Assembly (NCBI GenBank): GCA_017397605.1
Contig: JAFQII010000223.1
Location: 1-9,296 of the forward strand
Origin: Clostridia bacterium
GTDB taxonomy: Bacteria; Bacillota; Clostridia; Oscillospirales; CAG-382
DNA: 9,296 bases
Reading direction: 5' to 3'
Below are positions 1 through 5,981 of the stretch, one piece after another (positions within the stretch are counted from its first letter, which is position 1; each line of letters starts with the position of its first letter). A program made the position numbers and the translations under genes. The notes below the pieces were generated by a model. The model did no database searches. It was not told where the DNA came from and saw nothing but the letters and a program-made list of their open reading frames with translations.

Positions 1-2405
1 GCCTTCTTTGCTGCCGCCTTGGGATCGTCCGGATACTCTGCTGCCGCAACTGCCTGTGCGTCCTTGAGTGCCTTTGCGGTAACGGGGCAATCCTTGACGC
101 AGAGGGTACAACCCATACAGTCAAGCGGGCTGATTGCGATTGCAAAGCGGTAGTTGGTCTTGAGAACAGGCTTTTCTGCAAACTTGGTAGCCTCGGGTGC
201 CTTTGCTGCCTCTTCCTCGGTCATCGCGTAGGAACGGATTGCAGCATGGGGGCAAACGAAGGTACAGTTGTTACACTGGATACAGTTAGCGGGATTCCAT
301 ACGGGAGCGTTGACTGCTACGCCGCGCTTCTCGTATGCTGCAGAACCCTGCGGGAACGTACCGTCTGCATAGGGCAGGAAGGTAGAAACAGGAAGCGTGT
401 CGCCGTCCATACGGTCAACGGGAAGAACCACGTTGTTGACGAAGTCGACCAGATCCTTGCGGGTACCGGTTGCAGCTTCTTCCTTCTTGTCTGCGCAAAG
501 TTCTTTCCAGCTTGCGGGAACGTTGACTTCGACAGCGGCATCTGCGCCTGCGTCGATAGCGGCATAGTTGAGGTCAACCATAGCCTGTCCTTTTTTGATG
601 TAGGACTTGTATGCCATCTTCTTGATGTACTCAATCGCCTCATCCTTGGGCAGAATGTTTGCAAGAGAGAAGAATGCAGACTGCAGGACAGTGTTCTTAA
701 CCTTTGCATTGCCGATCTGCTTTGCAGCGATGGAGGTAGCATCGATGATGTAGAAGCGGATGTTGTTGTTAGCGATGTAGGACTTAACGTCAGCAGGCAG
801 GTTGGCATCGAGCTCTTCTGCGGTCCAACGGCAGTCCAGCAGGAACGTACCGCCGGGTTTTACGTCCTGAACGATACGGTAGCCCTTAAGAATATAGGAA
901 GAGTTGTGGCAAGCAACGAAGTCTGCCTTGGTGATGTAGTACGGGCTCTTGATCTGCTTGTCGCCGAATCTCAGGTGGGAGATGGTCACGCCGCCGGTCT
1001 TCTTGGAGTCGTACTGGAAGTATGCCTGAATAAATTTGTCGGTGTGGTCACCGATGATCTTGATGGAGTTTTTGTTTGCACCGACAGTACCGTCGCCGCC
1101 GAGACCCCAGAACTTGCAAGCGATGGTGCCTGCGGGAGCGGTGTCCTCGGTGAGCGTCTCGGGAAGAGACAGACCGGTAACGTCGTCGACGATGCCGATG
1201 GTGAAGTTGCCCTTGGGCTCGTCCTTTGCGAGGTTCTCATAAACTGCGCAAACGGATGCGGGAGTGGTATCCTTGGAGCCGAGACCGTATCTGCCGCCGA
1301 CAACCTTGATGTCGGTTCTGCCGGTACGGTTGAGCGCTGCAACAACGTCCAGGTAAAGCGGTTCGCCGAGAGAGCCGGGCTCTTTGGTACGGTCGAGAAC
1401 AGCAACCTTCTTGACGGATGCGGGGATTGCCTCGGAAAGCTTTTCAGCAACGAAGGGACGGTACAGTCTGACTTTGACCAGACCGACTTTTTCGCCCTTT
1501 GCGTTGAGGTAATCGATAACCTCTTCGGTCACGTCGCAGACGGAACCCATCGCAACGATCACGCGATCTGCGTCCGGCGCACCGTAGTTGTTGAACAGCT
1601 TATAGTCGGTGCCGAGCTTGGCATTGACCTTGCCCATATATTCCTCAACGATGCCGGGAATTGCATCATAGTAGGAGTTGCAAGCTTCTCTGTGCTGGAA
1701 GAAGATATCGCCGTTTTCTGCAGAACCGCGGAGCACGGGGTGCTCGGGGTTGATCGCTCTTGCACGGAACGCGTTGACTGCGTCCATGTCGACCATTTCC
1801 TTGAGGTCTGCATAATCCCAAGCCTCGATCTTCTGAACCTCGTGGGAGGTACGGAAGCCGTCGAAGAAGCTCAGGAACGGAACTCTGCCCTTGATGGATG
1901 CGAGATGAGCAACCGCGCCGAGGTCCATGATCTCCTGCTGGTTGGTCTCTGCCATCATTGCATAACCCGTCTGACGGCATGCATATACGTCGGAGTGGTC
2001 ACCGAAGATGTTGAGTGCTTGAGAAGCAACGCATCTTGCGGAAACGTGGATGACACCGGGAAGAAGCTCACCGGCGATCTTATACATATTGGGGATCATC
2101 AAAAGAAGACCCTGCGATGCGGTGTAGGTGGTCGTCAGAGCACCTGCTGCGAGAGAACCGTGCACTGCACCTGCCGCGCCGGCCTCAGACTGCATCTCGG
2201 TCATCATTACGCGGTCGCCGAAGATGTTTCTTGCGGGCTCGCCAAAGATGTTCTTGTCCGTTGCAGACCAAGTGTCGGTTACCTCTGCCATCGGGCTGGA
2301 AGGGGTGATCGGGTAGATGGCAGCAACCTCGGTAAACGCATACGATACATGCGCCGCCGCGGTGTTACCATCCATGGAAACTTTTTTTCTTTGCAAAAAT
2401 GCCAT
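1..2405 (-). CDS. nifJ: Pyruvate:ferredoxin (flavodoxin) oxidoreductase, 3' end outside window
   Basis: This cytoplasmic enzyme converts pyruvate and CoA to acetyl-CoA and CO2 and passes two electrons to ferredoxin; it is the central pyruvate-oxidising step in anaerobes. About 801 residues are visible of the roughly 1,170-1,200 usual for the single-chain family. The N-terminal domain has YPITPSSPMAE near residues 31-41. Mid-protein family signatures include DRTKEPGSLGEP, GGRYGLGSKDT, KFWGLGGDGTVGANKNS and YFQYDSKKTGGVT. Two CxxCxxCxxxC [4Fe-4S] motifs, as in bacterial ferredoxins, sit at C708/711/714/718 (CIQCNNCTFVC) and C763/766/769/773 (CMGCTLCVKDC). The C-terminal TPP-binding domain and the third cluster lie beyond position 1. 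The ATG at 2405 is chosen because AGGAGG precedes it by 10 nt and a consensus promoter lies just upstream. Codon use is strongly biased, as expected of an abundant enzyme. The family is certain; the symbol nifJ is a family convention and does not imply nitrogen fixation. Confidence 0.97.
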   Translation of the reverse strand, partial: MAFLQRKKVSMDGNTAAAHVSYAFTEVAAIYPITPSSPMAEVTDTWSATDKNIFGEPARNIFGDRVMMTEMQSEAGAAGAVHGSLAAGALTTTYTASQGLLLMIPNMYKIAGELLPGVIHVSARCVASQALNIFGDHSDVYACRQTGYAMMAETNQQEIMDLGAVAHLASIKGRVPFLSFFDGFRTSHEVQKIEAWDYADLKEMVDMDAVNAFRARAINPEHPVLRGSAENGDIFFQHREACNSYYDAIPGIVEEYMGKVNAKLGTDYKLFNNYGAPDADRVIVAMGSVCDVTEEVIDYLNAKGEKVGLVKVRLYRPFVAEKLSEAIPASVKKVAVLDRTKEPGSLGEPLYLDVVAALNRTGRTDIKVVGGRYGLGSKDTTPASVCAVYENLAKDEPKGNFTIGIVDDVTGLSLPETLTEDTAPAGTIACKFWGLGGDGTVGANKNSIKIIGDHTDKFIQAYFQYDSKKTGGVTISHLRFGDKQIKSPYYITKADFVACHNSSYILKGYRIVQDVKPGGTFLLDCRWTAEELDANLPADVKSYIANNNIRFYIIDATSIAAKQIGNAKVKNTVLQSAFFSLANILPKDEAIEYIKKMAYKSYIKKGQAMVDLNYAAIDAGADAAVEVNVPASWKELCADKKEEAATGTRKDLVDFVNNVVLPVDRMDGDTLPVSTFLPYADGTFPQGSAAYEKRGVAVNAPVWNPANCIQCNNCTFVCPHAAIRSYAMTEEEAAKAPEATKFAEKPVLKTNYRFAIAISPLDCMGCTLCVKDCPVTAKALKDAQAVAAAEYPDDPKAAAKK

Positions 2406-2415
2406 GTGTATATAG

Positions 2416-2421
2416 CCTCCT
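2416..2421 (-). promoter_or_regulatory. Ribosome binding site of the pyruvate:ferredoxin oxidoreductase gene
   Basis: On the minus strand this reads AGGAGG, a full Shine-Dalgarno core, 10 nt before the ATG at 2405. It fixes the start codon over the second in-frame Met (residue 11). Confidence 0.85.
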
Positions 2422-2438
2422 GTTTATATGTTCATATT

Positions 2439-2467
2439 ATCATACCACTTTTTTTCGCTTCTGTAAA
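2439..2467 (-). promoter_or_regulatory. Sigma-A promoter of the pyruvate:ferredoxin oxidoreductase gene
   Basis: Read on the minus strand: -35 TTTACA (2467-2462), an exact 17-nt spacer, and -10 TATGAT (2444-2439) preceded by TGG, so it is also an extended -10 promoter. The expected transcription start is near 2432, leaving a leader of about 27 nt that contains the AGGAGG site. The near-consensus elements and A-tracts upstream fit strong constitutive expression. The assignment is by pattern only. Confidence 0.85.
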
Positions 2468-2480
2468 GAGCATTCTTCAA

Positions 2481-2506
2481 TTTTTTTGTATTTTTTTCGC
2501 TTTTTT
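2481..2506 (-). promoter_or_regulatory. Phased A-tracts upstream of the oxidoreductase promoter (UP-element-like, curved DNA)
   Basis: Three T-runs on the plus strand (A-runs on the minus strand) lie at 2481-2487, 2491-2497 and 2501-2506, starting exactly 10 bp apart. Relative to the predicted start near 2432 they cover about -49 to -74. A-tracts repeated once per helical turn bend DNA, and AT-rich tracts just behind -35 act as UP elements for the RNA polymerase alpha C-terminal domain. The function here is inferred from position and phasing. Confidence 0.6.
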
Positions 2507-2571
2507 GCATGGGAATTTTTGTGCACATGTAAGAATATGAAAGAAAAATGGATTTGTTTTACAATTTGTTA

Positions 2572-2600
2572 TTGAAATACCGCTTGTTTTGTGATATGAT
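2572..2600 (+). promoter_or_regulatory. Sigma-A promoter of the ComM/YifB-like gene
   Basis: -35 TTGAAA (2572-2577), an exact 17-nt spacer, and -10 TATGAT (2595-2600) preceded by TGA, again an extended -10. Transcription should begin near 2607. Any start codon before that point is therefore not on this transcript, which rules out the upstream in-frame ATG at 2548 and supports the ATG at 2644. It is arranged back to back with the oxidoreductase promoter, with about 104 bp between the two -35 elements. Confidence 0.8.
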
Positions 2601-2619
2601 GTTTGCGTATACTCTTTTT

Positions 2620-2630
2620 GGAAAGGAAGG
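2620..2630 (+). promoter_or_regulatory. Probable ribosome binding site of the ComM/YifB-like gene
   Basis: A purine run, GGAAAGGAAGG, ends 13 nt before the ATG at 2644. The spacing is longer than usual, so initiation may be modest. No better site precedes another in-frame start downstream of the promoter. Confidence 0.5.
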
Positions 2631-2643
2631 ATCGTTTCTTTAT

Positions 2644-4200
2644 ATGGTGCATACATTCTACTCAGCCGCCGTACGCGGGATCGAGGGACAGATCGTCACC
2701 GTCGAAGCCAATGCGATTCCCTCCTCCGAGTATCATCTGGAGATCATCGGCCTGCCCGACACTGCCGTCAAGGAATCCGCCGCGCGTGTCCGTGCCGCGG
2801 GACGCAACCTCGGGCTGGCGCTCAAATCGGGCAGGATCACCGTCAACCTCGCTCCTGCGGATATCCGCAAGGAGGGTACGGTCTACGATCTGCCGATTCT
2901 GATGTCCATGCTGCGCCCCGAGGAATTGCGCAAGGAGGATTTCTCCAAAGCGGTGTTTGTGGGCGAACTGTCGCTTTCGGGTACCCTGCGCCCCGTTTCG
3001 GGCGTATTGCCAATGGCGTTCGCCGCGGCAAACGCCGGATTTGACGCATTCTTTTGTCCGATCGAAAATGCCGCGGAGGCATCTGCCGTGCCCAACCTCA
3101 AGGTCTACCCTGTTTTGGACGCGCGCGAGATTCTGGAGCATTTTCGCGGAACGCGCCCGATCCCGCCGATGGAGTTCTGCGCCGACAAGCTGCTTGCAAA
3201 CAGCTTTGAAGGCGCGCCCGACATGAGTGAGGTCAAGGGGCAGGAGGTCGCCAAAAAGGCACTGGAGATCGCCGCCGCAGGCATGCACAACGTCATGCTG
3301 ATCGGCCCTCCCGGCTCGGGCAAAAGCATGCTCGCATCCCGCTTGCCGTACATTCTGCCGCCGATGACATACGAAGAAGCGGTGGAAAGCTCCAAGATTT
3401 ATTCCGTTGCGGGACTCTCCGCAGAGCTGACGCCCCTGCTGACGCACCGCCCGTTCCGCTCGCCGCATCACAACATTTCCTCAGCGGCACTGGCAGGCGG
3501 CGGCACGCATATTCAGCCGGGTGAAATCTCGCTTGCGCACAACGGCGTACTGTTTTTGGACGAGTTCCCCGAATTTGCGCCCAAAGCACGCGAAGCCATG
3601 CGTCAGCCGATCGAGGACCGCAAGGTCACGATCTCGCGTATTTCGGGTACGGCAACATTCCCCAGCGCATTTATGCTGATCGCGGCGATGAACCCCTGCC
3701 CTTGCGGCTTTTACGGTCACCCCACCAAGCCGTGCACCTGCTCTCCCAAGAGCAAGCAGGCGTATCTGTCCCGCGTTTCGGGTCCCGTGCTGGACCGCAT
3801 CGATATTCAGATCGAAGTGGGTGCTTTGGAGTTTGACGACCTGCAATCCGCAGTCGCTTGCGAAACGAGCGGGCAGATCCGCGCCCGTGTGGAAAAAGCG
3901 CGTACCTTTGCACTCTCCCGCTTTGACGGCGAGCGTCTGCACAGCGGTGCGCCCCTGACCGCAAACGCGTTGATGGAAGCCAAGCACATCGAAAAATACT
4001 GCGTTCTTGATGAAGGTGCACGCGTGCTCATCCGCCAGGCGTTTGATAAGCTCGGTCTTTCCGCACGAGGATACAACAGACTCCTCAAGGTATCGCGCAC
4101 GATCGCCGATTTTGAGGAAAGCGAGCAGATCCGCAAGCAACACGTGGCAACCGCCGTCCGCTTGCGCAGTCTGGACCGAAAGTACTTCGGCAACAACTGA
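2644..4200 (+). CDS. comM: ComM/YifB-family Mg-chelatase-like AAA+ ATPase
   Basis: A complete 518-residue protein, the usual length for the family (about 500-510). Order: an N-terminal ChlI/Lon-like domain (about 10-170) with VEANAIPSS and IIGLPDTAVKES; an AAA+ core with Walker A GPPGSGKS at 221-228 and Walker B VLFLDE at 302-307; a Cys pair motif CPC-x9-CTC at 352/354/364/366 that may bind a metal; RVSGPVLDRIDI as the arginine-finger region; and a C-terminal lid domain with SARGYNRLLKVSRT. The Vibrio ComM homologue is a hexameric DNA helicase that drives branch migration of incoming DNA during natural transformation. The role in Clostridia is less clear and no competence gene is visible nearby. 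The start at 2644 is chosen because the promoter begins transcription near 2607 and the family begins with a short segment before the Gly-Ile-x-Gly motif. It is transcribed alone or reads through into 4431, as no strong terminator follows. Confidence 0.93.
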   Translation: MVHTFYSAAVRGIEGQIVTVEANAIPSSEYHLEIIGLPDTAVKESAARVRAAGRNLGLALKSGRITVNLAPADIRKEGTVYDLPILMSMLRPEELRKEDFSKAVFVGELSLSGTLRPVSGVLPMAFAAANAGFDAFFCPIENAAEASAVPNLKVYPVLDAREILEHFRGTRPIPPMEFCADKLLANSFEGAPDMSEVKGQEVAKKALEIAAAGMHNVMLIGPPGSGKSMLASRLPYILPPMTYEEAVESSKIYSVAGLSAELTPLLTHRPFRSPHHNISSAALAGGGTHIQPGEISLAHNGVLFLDEFPEFAPKAREAMRQPIEDRKVTISRISGTATFPSAFMLIAAMNPCPCGFYGHPTKPCTCSPKSKQAYLSRVSGPVLDRIDIQIEVGALEFDDLQSAVACETSGQIRARVEKARTFALSRFDGERLHSGAPLTANALMEAKHIEKYCVLDEGARVLIRQAFDKLGLSARGYNRLLKVSRTIADFEESEQIRKQHVATAVRLRSLDRKYFGNN

Positions 4201-4252
4201 AATTGCCGTTTTTTGCACGTTTTGACCCTTTTTCCACCGATTGGTTGACATA

Positions 4253-4270
4253 ACAAAAATGTGTTTTTGT
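4253..4270. other. AT-rich inverted repeat after the ComM gene
   Basis: ACAAAAA (4253-4259) pairs with TTTTTGT (4264-4270) across a 4-nt loop. The stem has only one G-C pair and no clean U-run follows, so it is a poor terminator. Its right arm overlaps the first DnaA box. No other convincing terminator for the ComM gene was found; a weaker imperfect stem around 4303-4327 (GGC..GATT/AATC..GCC, then five T) is the only other candidate. Confidence 0.3.
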
Positions 4271-4285
4271 GGATAACTCGGTGGA
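4268..4285 (+). repeat. Direct repeat carrying a DnaA box, copy 1
   Basis: TGTGGATAACTCGGTGGA, identical to the copy at 4353-4370, with starts 85 bp apart (about eight helical turns). Each copy holds one perfect DnaA box and the start of a second imperfect one 12 bp on. Confidence 0.9.
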
Positions 4286-4352
4286 TAAAGTGGATAACTT
4301 TTTGGCATCCGATTGAAAAATCAAGCCTTTTTGTAAAAAAATCCCTGCCGAA

Positions 4353-4370
4353 TGTGGATAACTCGGTGGA
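4353..4370 (+). repeat. Direct repeat carrying a DnaA box, copy 2
   Basis: An exact 18-bp match to 4268-4285. After the repeat the two copies differ (TAAAGTGGATAAC against AAAGTGTAAAAA), so copy 1 has an additional third box that copy 2 lacks. Confidence 0.9.
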
Positions 4371-4413
4371 AAAGTGTAAAAATAATGTTTGTTTGTAAAA
4401 AATTATGTCACCC

Positions 4414-4420
4414 GAGGTGA
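4414..4420 (+). promoter_or_regulatory. Ribosome binding site of the gene at 4431
   Basis: GAGGTGA lies 10 nt before the ATG at 4431. It decides for the MMSFSDV start rather than the in-frame ATG at 4389, which has only AT-rich DNA upstream. No confident sigma-A promoter was found for this gene. Confidence 0.7.
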
Positions 4421-4430
4421 ATGTTTAAAT

Positions 4431-5126
4431 ATGATGAGTTTTTCCGACGTCGATTATGACGAAGTGCGCGACGAAAGAGAATCAAAGACCTTTCGTCTGA
4501 TCAAAAACATATTCAAATGGACGGTCTGCGGGCTGTCTGCGTTGGTTTGGATTCTGATCCTTGTCACGGCGTTTTCGACCCGTGAGTCCAAGATATTTGA
4601 GGAGATGATGTTTACCGACGCGACCGAGCAGGTCGCCGCCCAAACGGACGACTACCGTGTGCACCAGATCTATATTCAGGACTATATGACCGACAAAGAG
4701 AATACCAAGCTCATTGCGCTCTCCTCCAGTGACTGCTACTACGCCCCCGAAACGGGCGAGCTGTCCCTCGGCATCCAGTACAACAAAACGCTGGTCGGAT
4801 CGGGCTCGGTGTCGTACGTCCTCAAGGATCAGGACGGCAACGAATTCCCCGCCGTCGTCATGGACGAGGACGAGATCGGGCGTTTTGCGTACGCACGGAT
4901 TTGCTTTACGGGGCTATCGATTCCGCTGGAAGAAAAAGACGGACGCTCTGTGCAGACGGGCGACGGCAAGTTTGCCCTGACGCTCACGCTCTACCGCACG
5001 GAAGACGGAGCGCTTCTGTCCACTTATACCAAAAAAGACGGGCAGGACATCGTTGAGGTCAACGACTCGGAGTTTGTTCTGTTCAACGCCGATTCCCCCA
5101 GCCGCATGGCTGATTACGAAGATTAA
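4431..5126 (+). CDS. Single-pass membrane protein of unknown function
   Basis: A protein of 231 residues that I do not recognise. The first 30 residues are charged and presumably cytoplasmic (SDVDYDEVRDERE, then basic FRLIKNIFKW). One membrane helix follows at about 31-48 (TVCGLSALVWILILVTAF), and the remaining 180 residues should lie outside the cell. This outer part is rich in predicted beta strands (LSLGIQYNKTLVGSGSVSYVLKD, FALTLTLYRTEDGALLSTY), suggesting an immunoglobulin-like or other beta-sandwich fold, with no catalytic motif visible. No signal-peptidase site is obvious, so it is probably membrane-anchored. The gene lies 29 nt before the next, another membrane protein, so the two are likely cotranscribed. 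A second ATG follows immediately at 4434. The upstream DnaA boxes may affect its expression. Confidence 0.8.
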   Translation: MMSFSDVDYDEVRDERESKTFRLIKNIFKWTVCGLSALVWILILVTAFSTRESKIFEEMMFTDATEQVAAQTDDYRVHQIYIQDYMTDKENTKLIALSSSDCYYAPETGELSLGIQYNKTLVGSGSVSYVLKDQDGNEFPAVVMDEDEIGRFAYARICFTGLSIPLEEKDGRSVQTGDGKFALTLTLYRTEDGALLSTYTKKDGQDIVEVNDSEFVLFNADSPSRMADYED

Positions 5127-5155
5127 TTATACCAAACCATAAGGAGTTTTGCATC

Positions 5156-5932
5156 ATGGTGAAAAACGATAACATCCGCATCAAGAAAAAGGAAGCCTAT
5201 TTCTTTCTGTACGGCTTCGGCTCGTTATTGACGGTATTGCTCGGCATCTTTTTGATCGGCTTGCCGTTTCTGTTGGAGCTTGAGGGCTCGGCGCTTCTGC
5301 TGCTGCCCATTATCGGCTCGCTCGTTCTGGTCGTCGGCGGTATTCTGTACGCTTTGGTTGTTTACCGCGGTCTCAAGCCCAAGGATGCGCTGATCATTAC
5401 CAACAAAGGGTTTACCAACTGTCTTCTGGGCGGCAAGGACGGCGTCTATGTGGAGTGGACGGGAGTCACCTCGATGAAAGTATTTGGTCTCACCAAATCG
5501 CCCATGCTCGGTCTCTCGCTGGCAGACAACGATGCCTATCTCGCAACGCTCGACGGCAGTGCGCTCAAGGATGCGCGCGCAAACGTTGACTTGGGACTTC
5601 CGATCATTGCAATCGCACAGCGCGACGTCTTTGTACAGATCAGCGAGCTCAAAAACCTGTTCTCCCGCATGATCAAGGGCGCGATCTCTTGGGAGCACTA
5701 TTCCGCGCAGGGCAAGAAGAGCGACGACAAGCACACCGCAGATGCCCCGGCCTTTACGCCCGCAGTGCAGGAAGAAGCTGTCCCCGCAGAGAACGTCGCT
5801 CCTGTTTCGGAAACCCCTTCCCAAGAACAGCCCGCCGCCAAAACAGCGGAATTCCCTTTTGAGAAAACACGTGTGGTCGAATCTCCCGAGGAAGATGCGA
5901 TTTCCCTGGAAGACACCGACGACGAGGAATAA
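5156..5932 (+). CDS. Two-helix membrane protein with cytosolic PH-like domain (STM3941-like) and acidic tail
   Basis: A protein of 258 residues. A short basic N-terminus (NIRIKKKEAY) is followed by two membrane helices at about 15-39 and 46-69. A cytosolic domain covers about 72-175, whose pattern (PKDALIITNKGFTN, VYVEWTGVTSMKVF, then a short hydrophobic strand) resembles the bacterial PH-like domains of the STM3941-type family of uncharacterised membrane proteins. The last 75 residues are Ala/Pro/Glu-rich and end in an acidic run (SLEDTDDEE), probably disordered. The family has no established biochemical role. The start at 5156 has AAGGAG 9 nt upstream. The gene follows its neighbour by 29 nt and ends just before a strong terminator, so it is the last gene of this unit. 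The family link rests on resemblance only. Confidence 0.8.
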   Translation: MVKNDNIRIKKKEAYFFLYGFGSLLTVLLGIFLIGLPFLLELEGSALLLLPIIGSLVLVVGGILYALVVYRGLKPKDALIITNKGFTNCLLGGKDGVYVEWTGVTSMKVFGLTKSPMLGLSLADNDAYLATLDGSALKDARANVDLGLPIIAIAQRDVFVQISELKNLFSRMIKGAISWEHYSAQGKKSDDKHTADAPAFTPAVQEEAVPAENVAPVSETPSQEQPAAKTAEFPFEKTRVVESPEEDAISLEDTDDEE

Positions 5933-5951
5933 TTCTTTGCATTACAAAACA

Positions 5952-5981
5952 AGGCTGAGTCGTCGACTCAGCCTCTTTTTT
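5952..5981. terminator. Rho-independent terminator shared by convergent genes
   Basis: A perfect 10-bp stem, AGGCTGAGTC (5952-5961) with GACTCAGCCT (5965-5974), has a 3-nt loop and is followed on the plus strand by C and six T. This ends the unit that finishes at 5932. On the minus strand the same stem starts 6 nt after the stop of the dockerin gene and is followed by TGTTTTG, so it can also stop transcription from that side, less strongly. Confidence 0.92.

Larger units (their letters stand above)
4268..4373 (-). promoter_or_regulatory. Cluster of DnaA boxes
   Basis: Two perfect DnaA 9-mers lie in the minus orientation (TTATCCACA, seen on the plus strand as TGTGGATAA) at 4268-4276 and 4353-4361. 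Three near matches share that orientation: GGTGGATAA at 4280-4288, AGTGGATAA at 4289-4297 and GGTGGAAAA at 4365-4373; each differs from the relaxed consensus only at the outer base. Two weaker opposite-orientation matches, TTTTGCACG (4211-4219) and TTTTCCACC (4230-4238), precede them. Flanks are AT-rich, especially 4374-4410. DnaA binds such sites at origins, at titration clusters and at promoters it regulates. No dnaA, dnaN, rpmH or gyrase gene is visible, so origin function is not supported here. The boxes could regulate the gene at 4431. Confidence 0.7.

Noticed and set aside
246..2540. 764-codon open frame on the plus strand
   Set aside because: It is the codon-aligned antisense of the oxidoreductase gene, which has full family motifs. 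The frame is open because the sense gene avoids TTA, CTA and TCA.
2548..2643. N-terminal extension of the ComM/YifB protein from an ATG at 2548
   Set aside because: It lies upstream of, and runs through, a consensus promoter whose start is near 2607. It also exceeds the family length and has no ribosome site.
4245..4250. Perfect TTGACA as a -35 element
   Set aside because: No acceptable -10 lies 16-18 nt downstream; the expected position falls on the first DnaA box.
2662..4308. Minus-strand open frames of 269 and 275 codons
   Set aside because: They are shadows of the ComM/YifB gene, which has intact Walker motifs in its own frame.
4201..4430. Chromosomal replication origin
   Set aside because: DnaA boxes and AT-rich DNA are present, but no dnaA, dnaN, rpmH, gyrase or similar gene is in the window and no DnaA-trio series was recognised. 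I keep only the box cluster.
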